DNA of 64,000 nucleotides from Raineyella sp. W15-4 (GCF_033170155.1 NZ_CP137079.1:2480001-2544000); one strand, 5' to 3'. Numbered from the stretch's first letter, positions 1-9,286 are shown. The notes: generated from the letters alone by a model not told the origin. Program-made: numbers and translations.

Positions 1-412
1 GACGGGCACCGTGCACCAGGTCCATCGCCCCACCCATGCCCTTGACCCGCTTGCCGGGCACCACCCAGTTGCTCAGGTCCCCCCGCTCGCTCACCTGCAT
101 GGCGCCGAGGATCGCGACGTCGATGCGGCCGGAGCGGATCATCCCGAAGCTCAGCGCCGAGTCGAAGAAGCTCGCCCCGGTCACCGTGGTCACGGTCTCC
201 TTGCCGGCGTTGATCAGGTCGGGATCCTCCTCGCCGTCGTACGGACTGGGTCCCAGCCCGAGGATGCCGTTCTCGGACTGCAGCACGATGTGAACTCCCG
301 GCGGGAGCTGCCCGGGCACCAGTGTCGGCAGACCGATGCCGAGGTTGACGTAGTCGCCGTCGGTCAACTCCCGGGAGGCGCGGGCCGCCATCTCCTCACG
401 CGTCCAGCTCAT
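1..412 (-). CDS. 3-oxoacid (acetoacetate) CoA-transferase, subunit B, 3' end cut by window edge
   Basis: Family I CoA-transferase beta subunit. It moves CoA from a donor such as succinyl-CoA or acetyl-CoA onto acetoacetate. The N-terminal 137 residues are visible. They include the GIGLP stretch at about residues 25-29 and the SENG signature at 46-49, whose Glu47 forms the covalent glutamyl-CoA intermediate in this family. The ATG overlaps the stop of subunit A by four bases (ATGA), so the two are translationally coupled. Its place after the acetone carboxylase genes points to acetoacetate as the physiological substrate; that is inference. The C-terminus lies outside the window. Confidence 0.9.
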   Translation of the reverse strand, partial: MSWTREEMAARASRELTDGDYVNLGIGLPTLVPGQLPPGVHIVLQSENGILGLGPSPYDGEEDPDLINAGKETVTTVTGASFFDSALSFGMIRSGRIDVAILGAMQVSERGDLSNWVVPGKRVKGMGGAMDLVHGAR

Positions 413-1239
413 GATGCGACCCCCACCGTGCTCCGCGGTTCCCTGTCCCGGATGCCGCCGGCCCGGTCCGGGCGGGGCCGGACGATCCGGCGTTCGATCG
501 GTTTGTCACCGGCTTGCTCCCGGGTGAGCGGCAGCACGGCATCGACGAACACCCCCGGCAGGTGGATCGCGTCGGGATCCAGTTCGCCCGGCTCGACGAA
601 CTCCTCCACCTCTGCGACGGTGTACCGGGCGGCCATCGCGCACAGCGGGTTGAAATTGCGCGCCGCCTGCCGGAACACCAGGTTGCCGAACCGATCTCCC
701 CGCCAGGCGCGGACGAACGCCACGTCGGGTCGCAGAGCGAGCTCGAGGACGAACAGGTGCTCCTCGCCGTCCCACGGCAGCAGCCGGGTGGGTTTCGGTT
801 CCGACGCCACCGCCACCGATCCGTCGGAGGCGTAGCGGATCGGCATGCCACCCTCGGCGACGACGGTGCCGACACCGGTCCGGGTGTAGAACGCGGCGAT
901 GCCAGCGCCCCCTGCACGGAGCCGCTCCGCCAGGGTGCCCTGGGGGTTCAGTTCGATCTCGACCTCTCCGGCGAGGTACTGGCGTTCGAGCTCCTTGTTC
1001 TCCCCGACATAGGAGGCGATCAGCCGGCGCACCTGCCGGTTCTCCAGCAGCATCGAGGTGCCGATCCCCTCGATCCCGCAATTGTTCGACACCACGGTGA
1101 GCTCGCCCACCCCGGTCTCGCCGAGCGCGGCGAGCAGCACCGCGGGGATGCCGCACACCCCGAATCCGCCGGCGGCGATCATCCCGCCGGACCGGACGAC
1201 ACCGACCGCCTGGGCGGCCGCGGCCACGACCTTGTCCAT
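409..1239 (-). CDS. 3-oxoacid (acetoacetate) CoA-transferase, subunit A
   Basis: Alpha subunit of the heterodimeric CoA-transferase, 276 residues. The GGFGVCGIP stretch near residue 20 is typical of the family, and the protein pairs with subunit B directly downstream. I chose the ATG at 1239 because a strong ribosome binding site (AGGAAGGAG) sits eight bases upstream; a longer in-frame ATG at 1290 has none and adds a charged, unconserved tail. The C-terminal 45 residues are Arg/Pro-rich and longer than in common relatives. The likely job is activating acetoacetate made by the upstream acetone carboxylase to acetoacetyl-CoA. The exact CoA donor cannot be told from sequence. Confidence 0.88.
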   Translation of the reverse strand: MDKVVAAAAQAVGVVRSGGMIAAGGFGVCGIPAVLLAALGETGVGELTVVSNNCGIEGIGTSMLLENRQVRRLIASYVGENKELERQYLAGEVEIELNPQGTLAERLRAGGAGIAAFYTRTGVGTVVAEGGMPIRYASDGSVAVASEPKPTRLLPWDGEEHLFVLELALRPDVAFVRAWRGDRFGNLVFRQAARNFNPLCAMAARYTVAEVEEFVEPGELDPDAIHLPGVFVDAVLPLTREQAGDKPIERRIVRPRPDRAGGIRDREPRSTVGVAS

Positions 1240-1309
1240 CTCCTTCACTCCTTCCTGGTCGCCCGGGTCTGGTCGCCCGGGGTCTGTCACTGGGTCTGGT
1301 CACGCGCCG

Positions 1310-2116
1310 TCAGGCCAGCTGCGCGAGCCGCTCGAGCACCTGTTCGGGCACCGCGGACGGCGGGATCGCCGCAAGGAGCGCGTCCGCCTCGGGTGCCTCG
1401 ACGACGCCGGTCCAGAACGACTCCGCGAGCAGCGCCACTCGCGGCTCGTCCGCCCCGAGCGCGATCCCCTCCTCGGAGCGCAGCGCGACCGACCAGCCGA
1501 AGTGCCCGGCGACGTTGCCGAGCGCGGTGTAGCCGCCCAGCACCTCGGGAACGACCGGCTCCGGCTCGGTACCCCGGGCCCGGGCGTCGAGCACGACGAG
1601 CGCGACCGGTAGCTCGCCGAGGTGGCCGAGCCACTCCGCGAGATACACCGACGCGGCGTCGGCACGGTCCTCGTCGACCTCGTCGAGCGGGGTGCCGGCG
1701 ATCTCGTGGGCACGCAGCAGCAGGCGGGCCGGCGAGGGGACGGCGATGACGAGCCGGCGGTGGCTGGTCCGGGCGATCGTCTGCAGGGTGTCGACGACGA
1801 GCCGGCTGCTCTCCTGGTCGCCGAGCAGGGTGCGCAGTGCGGTGCCGGCACGGGTACGGGCACCCATCGCGGCGACGAGCTCCGGCCGCTCGCCGAGGCG
1901 GGCCCGGTAGAGGGCCTCGATGTCGACCCAGGCGACGTCCGGGTCGAGGAGGCCCGAGACCTGGCCGACATGGCCGGCGAGGGCCGGCGTGTCGGTCCAC
2001 GGGATGGCGGCGCCCTGGCGGATGACCGCCGTCGCGTACGCGTCGTGGTCGAGGAGCAGCGGCCGGCGGCGGCCGCTGGGACGCTCGGTGATGAGGGACT
2101 GCAAGGAAGTGGACAC
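1310..2116 (-). CDS. unrecognised 268-residue protein in the acetone carboxylase operon
   Basis: I do not recognise this family. The protein is soluble, has no signal peptide or membrane segment, and alternates hydrophobic strands with helices. Segments such as RRLVIAVPSPARLLL and PVALVVLDARA could fit an alpha/beta barrel of the MetE/UROD type, which is only an impression. The GTG at 2116 is preceded by GGAGG at good spacing; an upstream ATG at 2176 lacks this. It lies between acxB (75-bp gap) and the CoA-transferase genes (70-bp gap) on the same strand, so it is probably co-transcribed and tied to acetone or ketone use. No catalytic residues can be named. Confidence 0.75.
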   Translation of the reverse strand: MSTSLQSLITERPSGRRRPLLLDHDAYATAVIRQGAAIPWTDTPALAGHVGQVSGLLDPDVAWVDIEALYRARLGERPELVAAMGARTRAGTALRTLLGDQESSRLVVDTLQTIARTSHRRLVIAVPSPARLLLRAHEIAGTPLDEVDEDRADAASVYLAEWLGHLGELPVALVVLDARARGTEPEPVVPEVLGGYTALGNVAGHFGWSVALRSEEGIALGADEPRVALLAESFWTGVVEAPEADALLAAIPPSAVPEQVLERLAQLA

Positions 2117-2191
2117 GGTTCCTCCGGTGTCGGACGGGTGGGGCTGGGTGCCGCCGGGAGGCCGTCCCGGCGGCACCTGTCGGGGGACGGC

Positions 2192-4495
2192 TCAGGCGAG
2201 CCGGTGGACGCGCTCGCCGTGCTTCGTCTCGAGCTCGTGCAGGCGTCGCTCGAGCTGGGCGATCTTCACCTCGCGACGGTCGGGCACCATCACCGGCGGC
2301 AGCTCCGCCAACGGCCCGGTGACGCGCTGCGGCCCGTCGATGCCGTAGACGGTCGCGGTGATGGTGGCGTGGTCGGCGCCCCAGGAGCCGTAGTAGGGCA
2401 GCTCGACCGGCGGCTCTGCGGTGACGAACCCCGCCACGAACTCGTCGTACGGCTTGCCTCGCCGCAGCCGGGCCCGGCGGGCCTCCGCCCGCGCCTGGCG
2501 GGTGCCCTCGGCGTCGAGCCGCAGGGTGGCGGGGTCGTAGCGCACCGCGAAGATGTCCTCGGCGACCGTCCGGCTGATCCGGTCCAGCTCGAGGTCGCGG
2601 ATGACGGCCTGGGGGTCTCGCTCGAGCGGATCGCCGTAGCCGCCGCCCGCCCCCTGGCTGATCATGTAGAGCTCCCCGTCCTTGGCGAGGTCGAACTGCA
2701 GACCCATGTGGTAGGTCGAGTAACGGCCCTCCGGGAACGGCTGCTCGTTCATCACCTTCGGGATGGACAGGTCGAACTTCGTGTTGTCCTGGCGGATGTG
2801 CTCGTAGACGTTGGTCCCCTTCACCATCGCGAGAGGGTACGTGCCGCAGCCGTAGCCGCCGTACATGCCGTAGATCGAGGAGAACTTCGCCCCGGAGGTG
2901 ACCGTCATGAAACCCCACTGCGGGGTGCCCTCGGCCGCCACGATCATCTCGTAGCCCATCCCGCCGGTGAACTTGCCGAAGCCCATGTTGTCGCGCACCA
3001 GCCGCTTCGACACCAGCTGCATGAACGGCACCTCCTCCTCCATCACCTCCTGCTCGGCGGTGTCGGCCATCGCGCAGAACAGCGGGGAGACCGCGTCCTC
3101 GCCGTCCCGGAACGGCTTGGCGCCGCCGGGCATGCCGTTGAGGTCGGCGCAGAGGTTGCCGACGACGTCGCCGTGCTGGGTGATCCCACCCCACAGGAAG
3201 GTGTTGATCTGGTTGAACCAGTTCGCCACCACGTTGCTGTACTTATGCGGGGTGGAGAACGACATCCGGCTGTAGAGCGCCTGCAGCGCGGAGAAGCCGC
3301 GGAACGAGGCCTGCAGCGACTGGCCCATCGGCGCGTCGTACGACGCGTCGGCCCAGGTGCCCTCGTCGGAGATGATGTCGATGCAGCTCATCGCCGAGGT
3401 GCAGCGGGGCAGGTCGGGCCACCAGAAGGCGAGGATCGCCTGCATCATCATCGACTTCACCGAGCACAGCGGCGAGTTGATGGCCCGGTTGAGGATCTCC
3501 GGGCCGGTGCCGCGCAGGTCGATCGTCATGTGATCGCCCTTCACGGTGATCGCGCAGGCGAACTTGATCAGGATGTTCTCCTTCAGGGTGGAGTCCATGA
3601 ACTGGTCCATCCGGTACGTGCCGTCGGGCAGTTCGGCGATCCGCCGGCGCACCTCGGTGTCGACGTCCTCGACGGTGATCCGCAGGGCGGCGATGAACGC
3701 GTCCACCCCGACCTCGTCGATGACCCTGTCGATCCGGTCGATGATCTTGCGGACCGCGGTCATCTTCACCTTGAGGTCGGCCAGCTGCAGCTTCGGGTCG
3801 CGCACCGAATGCTGCAGGAAGGTGAGCAGGTCGCGGCGCAACTGGCCCTGCTCGACGATCTTGAACGGGCTCATCCGCAGCCCGTCGTCGAACGGGGTCT
3901 CCGAACCCGACGGCATCCCGCCCGGCTCGCAGGCACCGTTCTCGCCCTCGTGGATCGTCGCGGCCACCCAGGCGACGAGCTCACCGTCACGGAAGATCGG
4001 CATGATCATCGACTGGTCGGTGTTGTGCACGTTGCCGAATCGGGCGTCGTTGTGGATGAAGCCGTCGCCGGGGTGGATGCCCACGGTCGGCTCGTCCTTC
4101 CAGTACTTCATGATGTAGCGGATCGGGTGGTGGAGGATCGCACTGAAGGCGATCACGCCGTGGCAGGACAGGTAGGAAACGTCGCCTTGGGCGGTGTAGA
4201 TCGCCGTGGTGAGGTCGCCCCACTTGGCACCGGGTGCCGCGCCCTGTGCCTCGCACATCTCGTAGCCCTCGTCGAGGGCGCCGGCGATCCGCTTGCGGAT
4301 CCGCTCGACCTGCAGCCGGTCGACGCCGGCGGCGACCGCCTCGTCCTCCCGTGCGGTACGTCCGGCGATCCGGTGACTCCGCATGATCAGCGGGTCGGGG
4401 CCGAGGAACAGCGTGGTCTCGTCCATGAAGTCGTCCACCCATTGCTGCTCCTGTGGGGTGAGCCGGGTGGTCGGGGTGTCGTCAATGATAGTCAT
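2192..4495 (-). CDS. acxB: acetone carboxylase, alpha subunit (HyuB-type)
   Basis: Hydantoinase B/N-methylhydantoinase-type large subunit of 767 residues, matching the usual length of AcxB. In acetone carboxylase this subunit joins activated acetone and bicarbonate to make acetoacetate. It has the family's IHPGDGFIHND-type stretch and the Gly-rich C-terminal segment GAGGGYGDP. The beta subunit lies 30 bp upstream and gamma beyond it, so the complete alpha-beta-gamma set is present. The ATG at 4495 is six bases from AAAGGAG; a GTG one codon earlier is also possible. Family alternatives are acetophenone carboxylase or hydantoinase, but the AcxC partner and the downstream CoA-transferase favour acetone or butanone. 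Confidence 0.88.
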   Translation of the reverse strand: MTIIDDTPTTRLTPQEQQWVDDFMDETTLFLGPDPLIMRSHRIAGRTAREDEAVAAGVDRLQVERIRKRIAGALDEGYEMCEAQGAAPGAKWGDLTTAIYTAQGDVSYLSCHGVIAFSAILHHPIRYIMKYWKDEPTVGIHPGDGFIHNDARFGNVHNTDQSMIMPIFRDGELVAWVAATIHEGENGACEPGGMPSGSETPFDDGLRMSPFKIVEQGQLRRDLLTFLQHSVRDPKLQLADLKVKMTAVRKIIDRIDRVIDEVGVDAFIAALRITVEDVDTEVRRRIAELPDGTYRMDQFMDSTLKENILIKFACAITVKGDHMTIDLRGTGPEILNRAINSPLCSVKSMMMQAILAFWWPDLPRCTSAMSCIDIISDEGTWADASYDAPMGQSLQASFRGFSALQALYSRMSFSTPHKYSNVVANWFNQINTFLWGGITQHGDVVGNLCADLNGMPGGAKPFRDGEDAVSPLFCAMADTAEQEVMEEEVPFMQLVSKRLVRDNMGFGKFTGGMGYEMIVAAEGTPQWGFMTVTSGAKFSSIYGMYGGYGCGTYPLAMVKGTNVYEHIRQDNTKFDLSIPKVMNEQPFPEGRYSTYHMGLQFDLAKDGELYMISQGAGGGYGDPLERDPQAVIRDLELDRISRTVAEDIFAVRYDPATLRLDAEGTRQARAEARRARLRRGKPYDEFVAGFVTAEPPVELPYYGSWGADHATITATVYGIDGPQRVTGPLAELPPVMVPDRREVKIAQLERRLHELETKHGERVHRLA

Positions 4496-4525
4496 CACAG
4501 GCTCCTTTGCGGTGATGGAGGGCGG

Positions 4526-6655
4526 TCAGTCCGTGAGGAACCAGACCGCGCCCTGCTGGGTCGGCTCGAGGCGCCAGCCGGGCTCCACGAGGAAGGTGGT
4601 GTTCTGGGTGGTGACGATCGCCGGACCGGGGATGACCCGGTCGGGCTCCAGCGCGGTCTCGTCGTAGACGGGTGTGTCGATGTGGCCCTCGATGCCGATG
4701 AAGACGACCTCGCGCCGGGAGACCGGTTCGGGCACGGTCCGCGGGCCGCCGCTGTCCAGCGAGGCGAACTCGACGACATCGCCGGCGACGTACGCGGCGA
4801 CCCGGATGGTGTTGCAGCGGATCCCGGCCTCCGGGGCGGCGCTGCTCGCCCCGAACCGATGGCTGTAGACGTCACCGAACTTCTTGATGATGTGCAGCAC
4901 GTCGCCGACGCCGCGGACGCGGTCGAGGTCCTCGACGGTGACCGCCTGGGTGAGCAGCTGGTTGCCGTAGCGCATGTCGAGTTCGAGACGGTAGCGCACC
5001 TGGTCGGCGGTGAAGCCCTGACGGATCAGGTCCTCCCGGCCGGCCGACTCCAGCTCCTCGACCACCGCGTTGAACTCGGCATAGTCGTCGTACAGCCGCC
5101 GGGTGGTGGCGTTGTAGAGCGTCACGTGCACGCCGCGCTCGTGGAAGTGCAGCTGCTTCATGTTGCCGGCGCCGCAGGCGGAGAACACCGAGGAGAACGG
5201 CGGGGCGAGCACCCGGGAGATGCCGGCGTGCCGGGCGATCCCGCAGGCGTGCAGCGGACCGTTGCCGCCGTACGCGAGCATGGTGAAGTCTTCCGGCAGG
5301 TAGCCGCGCACCCGCAGTTCCTTGCCGATGCCGATGGCCATCTGCTCGTCGACGCCGTCCTTGATCGACCGGGCGACGTCGAGGACGTCCAGGTCGAGCG
5401 GGTCGCACAGCGCCTCCTCCATCGCGAACCGGGCCCGTCGCGGGTTGAGCTTGATGTAGCCGTTGGCGTAGTTGTCCGGGTCGAGGTAGCCGAGCAGCAG
5501 GTCGGCGTCGGTGACGGTCGGCCGCAGCCCGCCGCGGTCGTAGCAGGCCGGGCCGGGATTGGAGCCGGCCGACTCGGGGCCGATCTTGATCGAGTGGTGG
5601 ATCCGGTCGTAGCTGGCGATCGAGCCGCCACCGGCGCCGAGGGTGTCCAGGTGCACCATCGGCACCGAGACCAGCCACCGGTCGATGGTCGGCAGGAAGT
5701 CGTAGTGCTTCACCCCGCCCTCCGGCACCAGGCCGATGTCGAACGAGGTGCCGCCCATGTCGGTGGAGATGACGTGGCCCAGACCGGTCTCGCCGCTGAG
5801 GTGCTCGGCGGCACCCACCCCGGCGATCGGCCCGGAGTGGATCGTCTGCAGCGCGTCGGTGGAGTTCATCTGCGCCATCCCGCCGGAGTTGTGGATGACG
5901 AGCATCGGCTTGTCGTAGCCGGAGCCGCGAAGGTTGTTCGACAGCTGCGACAGGGCGTGGAACATGATCTCGTGCAGGAATCCGTCGATGATGGTCGAGG
6001 TCGACCGCACGTACTCGCCCTTGCGGCCGGAGACCTGGTGACCCAACAGGATCGGGGTGGCGCCGAGTTCGTGGGCCGGGAACTCGTCGAGGAAGATCTC
6101 CTGGATGGCGAGCTCGTGGGCCGGGTTCTCGGTGGCGTTCACCAGCGAGACGACGATCGCCTCCGCCCCCGCGTCGACGAGTTCCCGCAGCACCTGGCGC
6201 ACGTCGTCGGGGTCGAGCCGGGCGACGATCTCGCCGGCGGAGTTCACCCGCTCCTTCACCGAGCGGATCAGCCGGCGCGGAACGATCGGCTCGGGCCGTT
6301 CGGCCGCCGGCAGGTTCTGCTGCAGCGACTGGTCCAGGCCCTCGCCGTAGCCGCGGCCGCGGGACAACGGGATGGTGTCCTCGAAGCCGTGGGTGACGAT
6401 CGCCGCGACCTTCGGGCCCTTGCGCTCGATCAGCGCGTTGGTGCCCAGCGTGGTGGCGTAGCGGACGGAGTCGACGCCGCTGAGGACCGTGGCCCGGTCC
6501 AGCCCGGCCCGGGAACAGGCGAGGTCGAGCGCCTCGTTGAAGCCGAGGGCCAGGTTGTGGTGGGTGGTCAGGGCCTTCGCCTCGACGTACTGCTCGTCCC
6601 AGACGAAGAAGCAGTCGGTGAACGTGCCACCGATGTCGACGGAGATGCGCTTCAT
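4526..6655 (-). CDS. acxA: acetone carboxylase, beta subunit (HyuA-type)
   Basis: Hydantoinase A/oxoprolinase-type subunit of 709 residues, the usual AcxA size. In acetone carboxylase this subunit binds ATP and phosphorylates acetone and bicarbonate. The N-terminal nucleotide-binding motif DIGGTFTD is at about residues 7-14. A second phosphate motif, DMGGTSFD, lies near residue 300. The C-terminus is the usual oxoprolinase beta-rich tail. AAGGAG lies five bases before the ATG. The gene is 35 bp downstream of acxC and 30 bp upstream of acxB, giving the order gamma-beta-alpha rather than the acxABC order described in Xanthobacter. Confidence 0.88.
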   Translation of the reverse strand: MKRISVDIGGTFTDCFFVWDEQYVEAKALTTHHNLALGFNEALDLACSRAGLDRATVLSGVDSVRYATTLGTNALIERKGPKVAAIVTHGFEDTIPLSRGRGYGEGLDQSLQQNLPAAERPEPIVPRRLIRSVKERVNSAGEIVARLDPDDVRQVLRELVDAGAEAIVVSLVNATENPAHELAIQEIFLDEFPAHELGATPILLGHQVSGRKGEYVRSTSTIIDGFLHEIMFHALSQLSNNLRGSGYDKPMLVIHNSGGMAQMNSTDALQTIHSGPIAGVGAAEHLSGETGLGHVISTDMGGTSFDIGLVPEGGVKHYDFLPTIDRWLVSVPMVHLDTLGAGGGSIASYDRIHHSIKIGPESAGSNPGPACYDRGGLRPTVTDADLLLGYLDPDNYANGYIKLNPRRARFAMEEALCDPLDLDVLDVARSIKDGVDEQMAIGIGKELRVRGYLPEDFTMLAYGGNGPLHACGIARHAGISRVLAPPFSSVFSACGAGNMKQLHFHERGVHVTLYNATTRRLYDDYAEFNAVVEELESAGREDLIRQGFTADQVRYRLELDMRYGNQLLTQAVTVEDLDRVRGVGDVLHIIKKFGDVYSHRFGASSAAPEAGIRCNTIRVAAYVAGDVVEFASLDSGGPRTVPEPVSRREVVFIGIEGHIDTPVYDETALEPDRVIPGPAIVTTQNTTFLVEPGWRLEPTQQGAVWFLTD

Positions 6656-6690
6656 TGGGTCTCCTTGGAGGTTGTCGGGGTGTGCCCGGG

Positions 6691-7116
6691 TCAGTGGGTG
6701 TGGCCCGGCGACGTCAGCTGGGCGGCGGCCGCGGCATCGTCGCCCGGGCCGTACGTGTGGACGGCCTCGGCGTCCACGCCGCGGATCTCCCACTGGCCCC
6801 GCAGCGCATCGACGTCGATCAGCATGTCGACGGTCGGCGGGTGGCCCGGCGGGAGGTACTCGGCCTCGAGCTGGGTGCCGCAGCCGGGGCAGTAGTACTC
6901 GAGGATGCGGCAGAACGCCGGGTCGGGCGAGAAGGTGTACTCGTAGCGGTCGGGGTCGATGATCGGCTGGTGGATCTCGCGCGGGTCGCGGTCGTGGACG
7001 AGGGTGCCGCGCTTGTAGTCACCCCGGGCGTCGCCGAGGTCCTGGGAGCACACGCGGCACACCCAGCGTTCGGTGTCCAGGTCGATGACGAGGTATTCGG
7101 TCATGGGCACTCGCAT
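6691..7116 (-). CDS. acxC: acetone carboxylase, gamma subunit
   Basis: Small subunit of 141 residues, shorter than the roughly 165-residue Xanthobacter AcxC. Two Cys pairs are visible, CRVC near residue 22 and CPGC near residue 79, consistent with a structural metal site. The family requires this subunit for a stable, active heterohexamer. I chose the ATG at 7116, which has AAAGGA eight bases upstream; the inner ATG at 7104 has no ribosome binding site. It lies 41 bp downstream of the extra HyuA-type gene and 35 bp upstream of acxA. Its presence is the main reason to call this an acetone carboxylase and not a hydantoinase. Confidence 0.85.
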   Translation of the reverse strand: MRVPMTEYLVIDLDTERWVCRVCSQDLGDARGDYKRGTLVHDRDPREIHQPIIDPDRYEYTFSPDPAFCRILEYYCPGCGTQLEAEYLPPGHPPTVDMLIDVDALRGQWEIRGVDAEAVHTYGPGDDAAAAAQLTSPGHTH

Positions 7117-7157
7117 CGGAGTGGTCCTTTCGGGTCGGAGCTGACGGATCGGGACCG

Positions 7158-9074
7158 TCAGCGGGCGTCGTGGAGGAGCAGGTCGCCGACGGCGGTGACC
7201 CGGAAGTCCCAGCCGGGCAGCACGCGGGCGGTGAAGAACGGGCCCTCGATGATCGCGGGTCCCTCGCCGGCATCGCCCGGCTGCAGCGCGTCGAGCACGT
7301 GCACCGGCACCTCGTCGACCCGGTCGGTGGCCGTCCGCACCCGGCGGGTGCCGACGACGGCGGCGGGCCGTGACGCGACCTGCCGGTCGTCCGGCAACAC
7401 CGGATGTGACAGCGGAGCGGTGACGGTGAGACGCAGCGACACTTGCTTGCCGGGTGCCTCGACCGGGTCGCCCGGCCGGTAGGGCCGGGACTCGAGGAGC
7501 GTGCCGTCGGCCTCCTCGACCGTCAGTGCCCACGCCTGCCGGCACTCGCCCAGGGTGTACCCCTCCTGGAACATGTCCCGCTCGGCGCGCGCCACCAGGT
7601 CCTGGTGGGCGGCACAGACCGCCGCGGTCGTCGGGGTGGGGACGCCGGCCTCGTACGACTTGCCGATGTCGGAGAAGGAGATGCCGAAGGCGGAGAACAC
7701 GGCGGCCGTCCGCGGGATCAGCACATCGCGCACGCCGGCGATCCGGGCCGCTCCGGCGGCGCTCATCGGTCCGGCGCCGCCGAATGCGGCGAGGGTGGTG
7801 TCCGGTGTAATCAGGTGGGCGAAGCTGTCGGCGAGGGCGGCGAAGTAGGCCTGCTCCATCCGCACCAGGGCCTCCTCCAGGGAGATACCCAGCGGCTGCG
7901 CGATCGTCTCGGTGATGACGGTGCGGGAACGCTCCGGGTCCAGCCGGAAGGTGCCGTCCATGTACGTGTCGGCGTCGAGCACCCCGAGCAGGAGGTTGAC
8001 GTCGGTGATGGTCGCCTGCCGTCCGCCGAAGCCGAAGCAGGCGGGTCCGGGAGTGGCACCGACCGAACGCGGGCCGACGGTGATCGTCCCGTCCTGGACG
8101 GCGATGACGGAGGACCCGCCGACCCCTTTGGAGTGCACGTTGCTCATCGGGTAGGAGATCGGCACGCCCTTGACGGTGCCCCGCTCGTCCGGCGAGACCC
8201 GGCCGCCCTGCACCACACCGACGTCGGTGGTGGTGCCGCCGATGTCCATCATCACGGTGTGCGTCAGCCCGTAGACCCGGGCCAGTGCCGCGGTGCCCTC
8301 CAGCCCGCCACGCGGCCCGGAGGAGTAGGTCTTCAACGCCACCGCCTTCGCCACCCGCGAGGACGCGCCGTCGTTGCGGTAGACGAGCAGCGGGTTGACC
8401 ACCCGGTAGGAGCGCAGCCGGCTCTCGGCACCGTAGAGGAACCGCTCCATGGTGGGGTGCAGGAAGGAGTTGATCACACACGACCACACCCGCCGGGCGT
8501 CGTGGCGATCGCCGGCGAGATCCCAGCTGTAGAGCAACGGGACCGAACCGAGCAGGTGCCGGGGGAACCGGCGCAGCAGCAGGTGGCGGAGTCGGCGCTC
8601 CTCCTCCTGGGTACGGCCCGCCACCACCACCCGCCCGGCGCCCAGGGTGGTGAGCCGGGTGACCAGGCGGACGGCCTCCCGGTCGACGTCCTCGTCGCTG
8701 CCCTCGTCCAGGTCGATCCGGACACACCGGTCGCCGACAAGTCCCTCGAACAGGTCGCGTTCCGGCTCGGTCCCGCGCATCAGGCCGCCCAGCGCCGGCA
8801 TCGTGGTGAGGATGCCGATCATCGGGCCCTGGCGCTCCACCAGGGCGTTCGTGCCCTGCGTGGTCGAGTACCGGATGTGCTGGGTGGAGTGCAGCAGCCG
8901 CTCCAGGTCGGCCTCGCCGTAGAGCGCGGCCGAGACCTTCTCCAGACCGGTGAACAGGCAGTCCGAGAGATCCTGCGGCGTCGTCAGGGTCTTGGTGAAG
9001 GTGAACGCCTCGCCGTCCCACGCGCAGATGTCGGTGAGCGTACCGCCGTTGTCGATGTTGATCAGGGTGTCCAT
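7158..9074 (-). CDS. second HyuA-type (hydantoinase/oxoprolinase) protein heading the acx operon
   Basis: 638 residues, about 70 shorter than acxA. It keeps both ATP-binding signatures: DNGGTLTD at about residues 8-15 and DIGGTTTD near residue 265. It is a diverged paralogue of the beta subunit, not a recent copy. No matching second HyuB gene is present, so it either works with the same alpha subunit, acts as an accessory or activating ATPase, or handles another ketone. It is the first gene of the operon, with GAGGAG before the ATG and a 212-bp divergent control region upstream. Which of these roles it has cannot be decided from sequence. Confidence 0.8.
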   Translation of the reverse strand: MDTLINIDNGGTLTDICAWDGEAFTFTKTLTTPQDLSDCLFTGLEKVSAALYGEADLERLLHSTQHIRYSTTQGTNALVERQGPMIGILTTMPALGGLMRGTEPERDLFEGLVGDRCVRIDLDEGSDEDVDREAVRLVTRLTTLGAGRVVVAGRTQEEERRLRHLLLRRFPRHLLGSVPLLYSWDLAGDRHDARRVWSCVINSFLHPTMERFLYGAESRLRSYRVVNPLLVYRNDGASSRVAKAVALKTYSSGPRGGLEGTAALARVYGLTHTVMMDIGGTTTDVGVVQGGRVSPDERGTVKGVPISYPMSNVHSKGVGGSSVIAVQDGTITVGPRSVGATPGPACFGFGGRQATITDVNLLLGVLDADTYMDGTFRLDPERSRTVITETIAQPLGISLEEALVRMEQAYFAALADSFAHLITPDTTLAAFGGAGPMSAAGAARIAGVRDVLIPRTAAVFSAFGISFSDIGKSYEAGVPTPTTAAVCAAHQDLVARAERDMFQEGYTLGECRQAWALTVEEADGTLLESRPYRPGDPVEAPGKQVSLRLTVTAPLSHPVLPDDRQVASRPAAVVGTRRVRTATDRVDEVPVHVLDALQPGDAGEGPAIIEGPFFTARVLPGWDFRVTAVGDLLLHDAR

Positions 9075-9155
9075 GCCCTCTCCTCAGGTCGGATGAACCG
9101 TCGGCACGCGGCGCCCTCTCGGCGGACCGGCGTCTGTGACGGTGATCACCAGCGT

Positions 9156-9170
9156 GATGTGATTCACATC
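9156..9170. promoter_or_regulatory. perfect palindrome GATGTGATTCACATC
   Basis: Seven-base arms with a one-base centre, about 85 bp upstream of the acx-operon start and 116 bp upstream of the activator start. It contains TGTGA/TCACA half-sites like those bound by CRP- or GntR-type regulators, but with much closer spacing than CRP sites. The binding protein is unknown. Confidence 0.5.
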
Positions 9171-9178
9171 GAGCACCA

Positions 9179-9195
9179 TGTCCCAAGTTGGGACA
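9179..9195. promoter_or_regulatory. perfect palindrome TGTCCCA-N3-TGGGACA
   Basis: Seven-base inverted arms with spacer AGT, centred about midway in the divergent region. The size and spacing suit a dimeric Fis-type HTH such as that of the adjacent activator, so it is the best candidate activator site. This assignment is inference. Confidence 0.5.
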
Positions 9196-9286
9196 CCCGT
9201 ACGATTGGCCGATCGGGCGTCGGACAGTCACCATGGATGTGCCGCACCTCACAGTGCGGGACGGTTCCGTCACAAGGAGGTGACAC

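Larger units (their letters stand above)
9075..9286. promoter_or_regulatory. divergent control region between the acx operon and its regulator
   Basis: 212 bp separate the first acx-operon gene (leftward) from the activator gene (rightward). The stretch holds two perfect palindromes, listed separately. It also has a full-consensus ribosome binding site, AAGGAGGTGA, at 9274-9283, three bases before the activator's ATG. I see no convincing GG-N10-GC -24/-12 sigma-54 element. Confidence 0.6.

Noticed and set aside
1622-6895. Very long open frame on the plus strand across the acetone carboxylase genes
   Set aside because: It is antisense to acxB and acxA, whose products match known families. Its translation is low-complexity Arg/Asp/Gly/Val-rich, a normal shadow in high-GC DNA.
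9075-9286. Possible sigma-54 promoter for the acx operon
   Set aside because: No convincing GG-N10-GC element was found, and the activator lacks GAFTGA.
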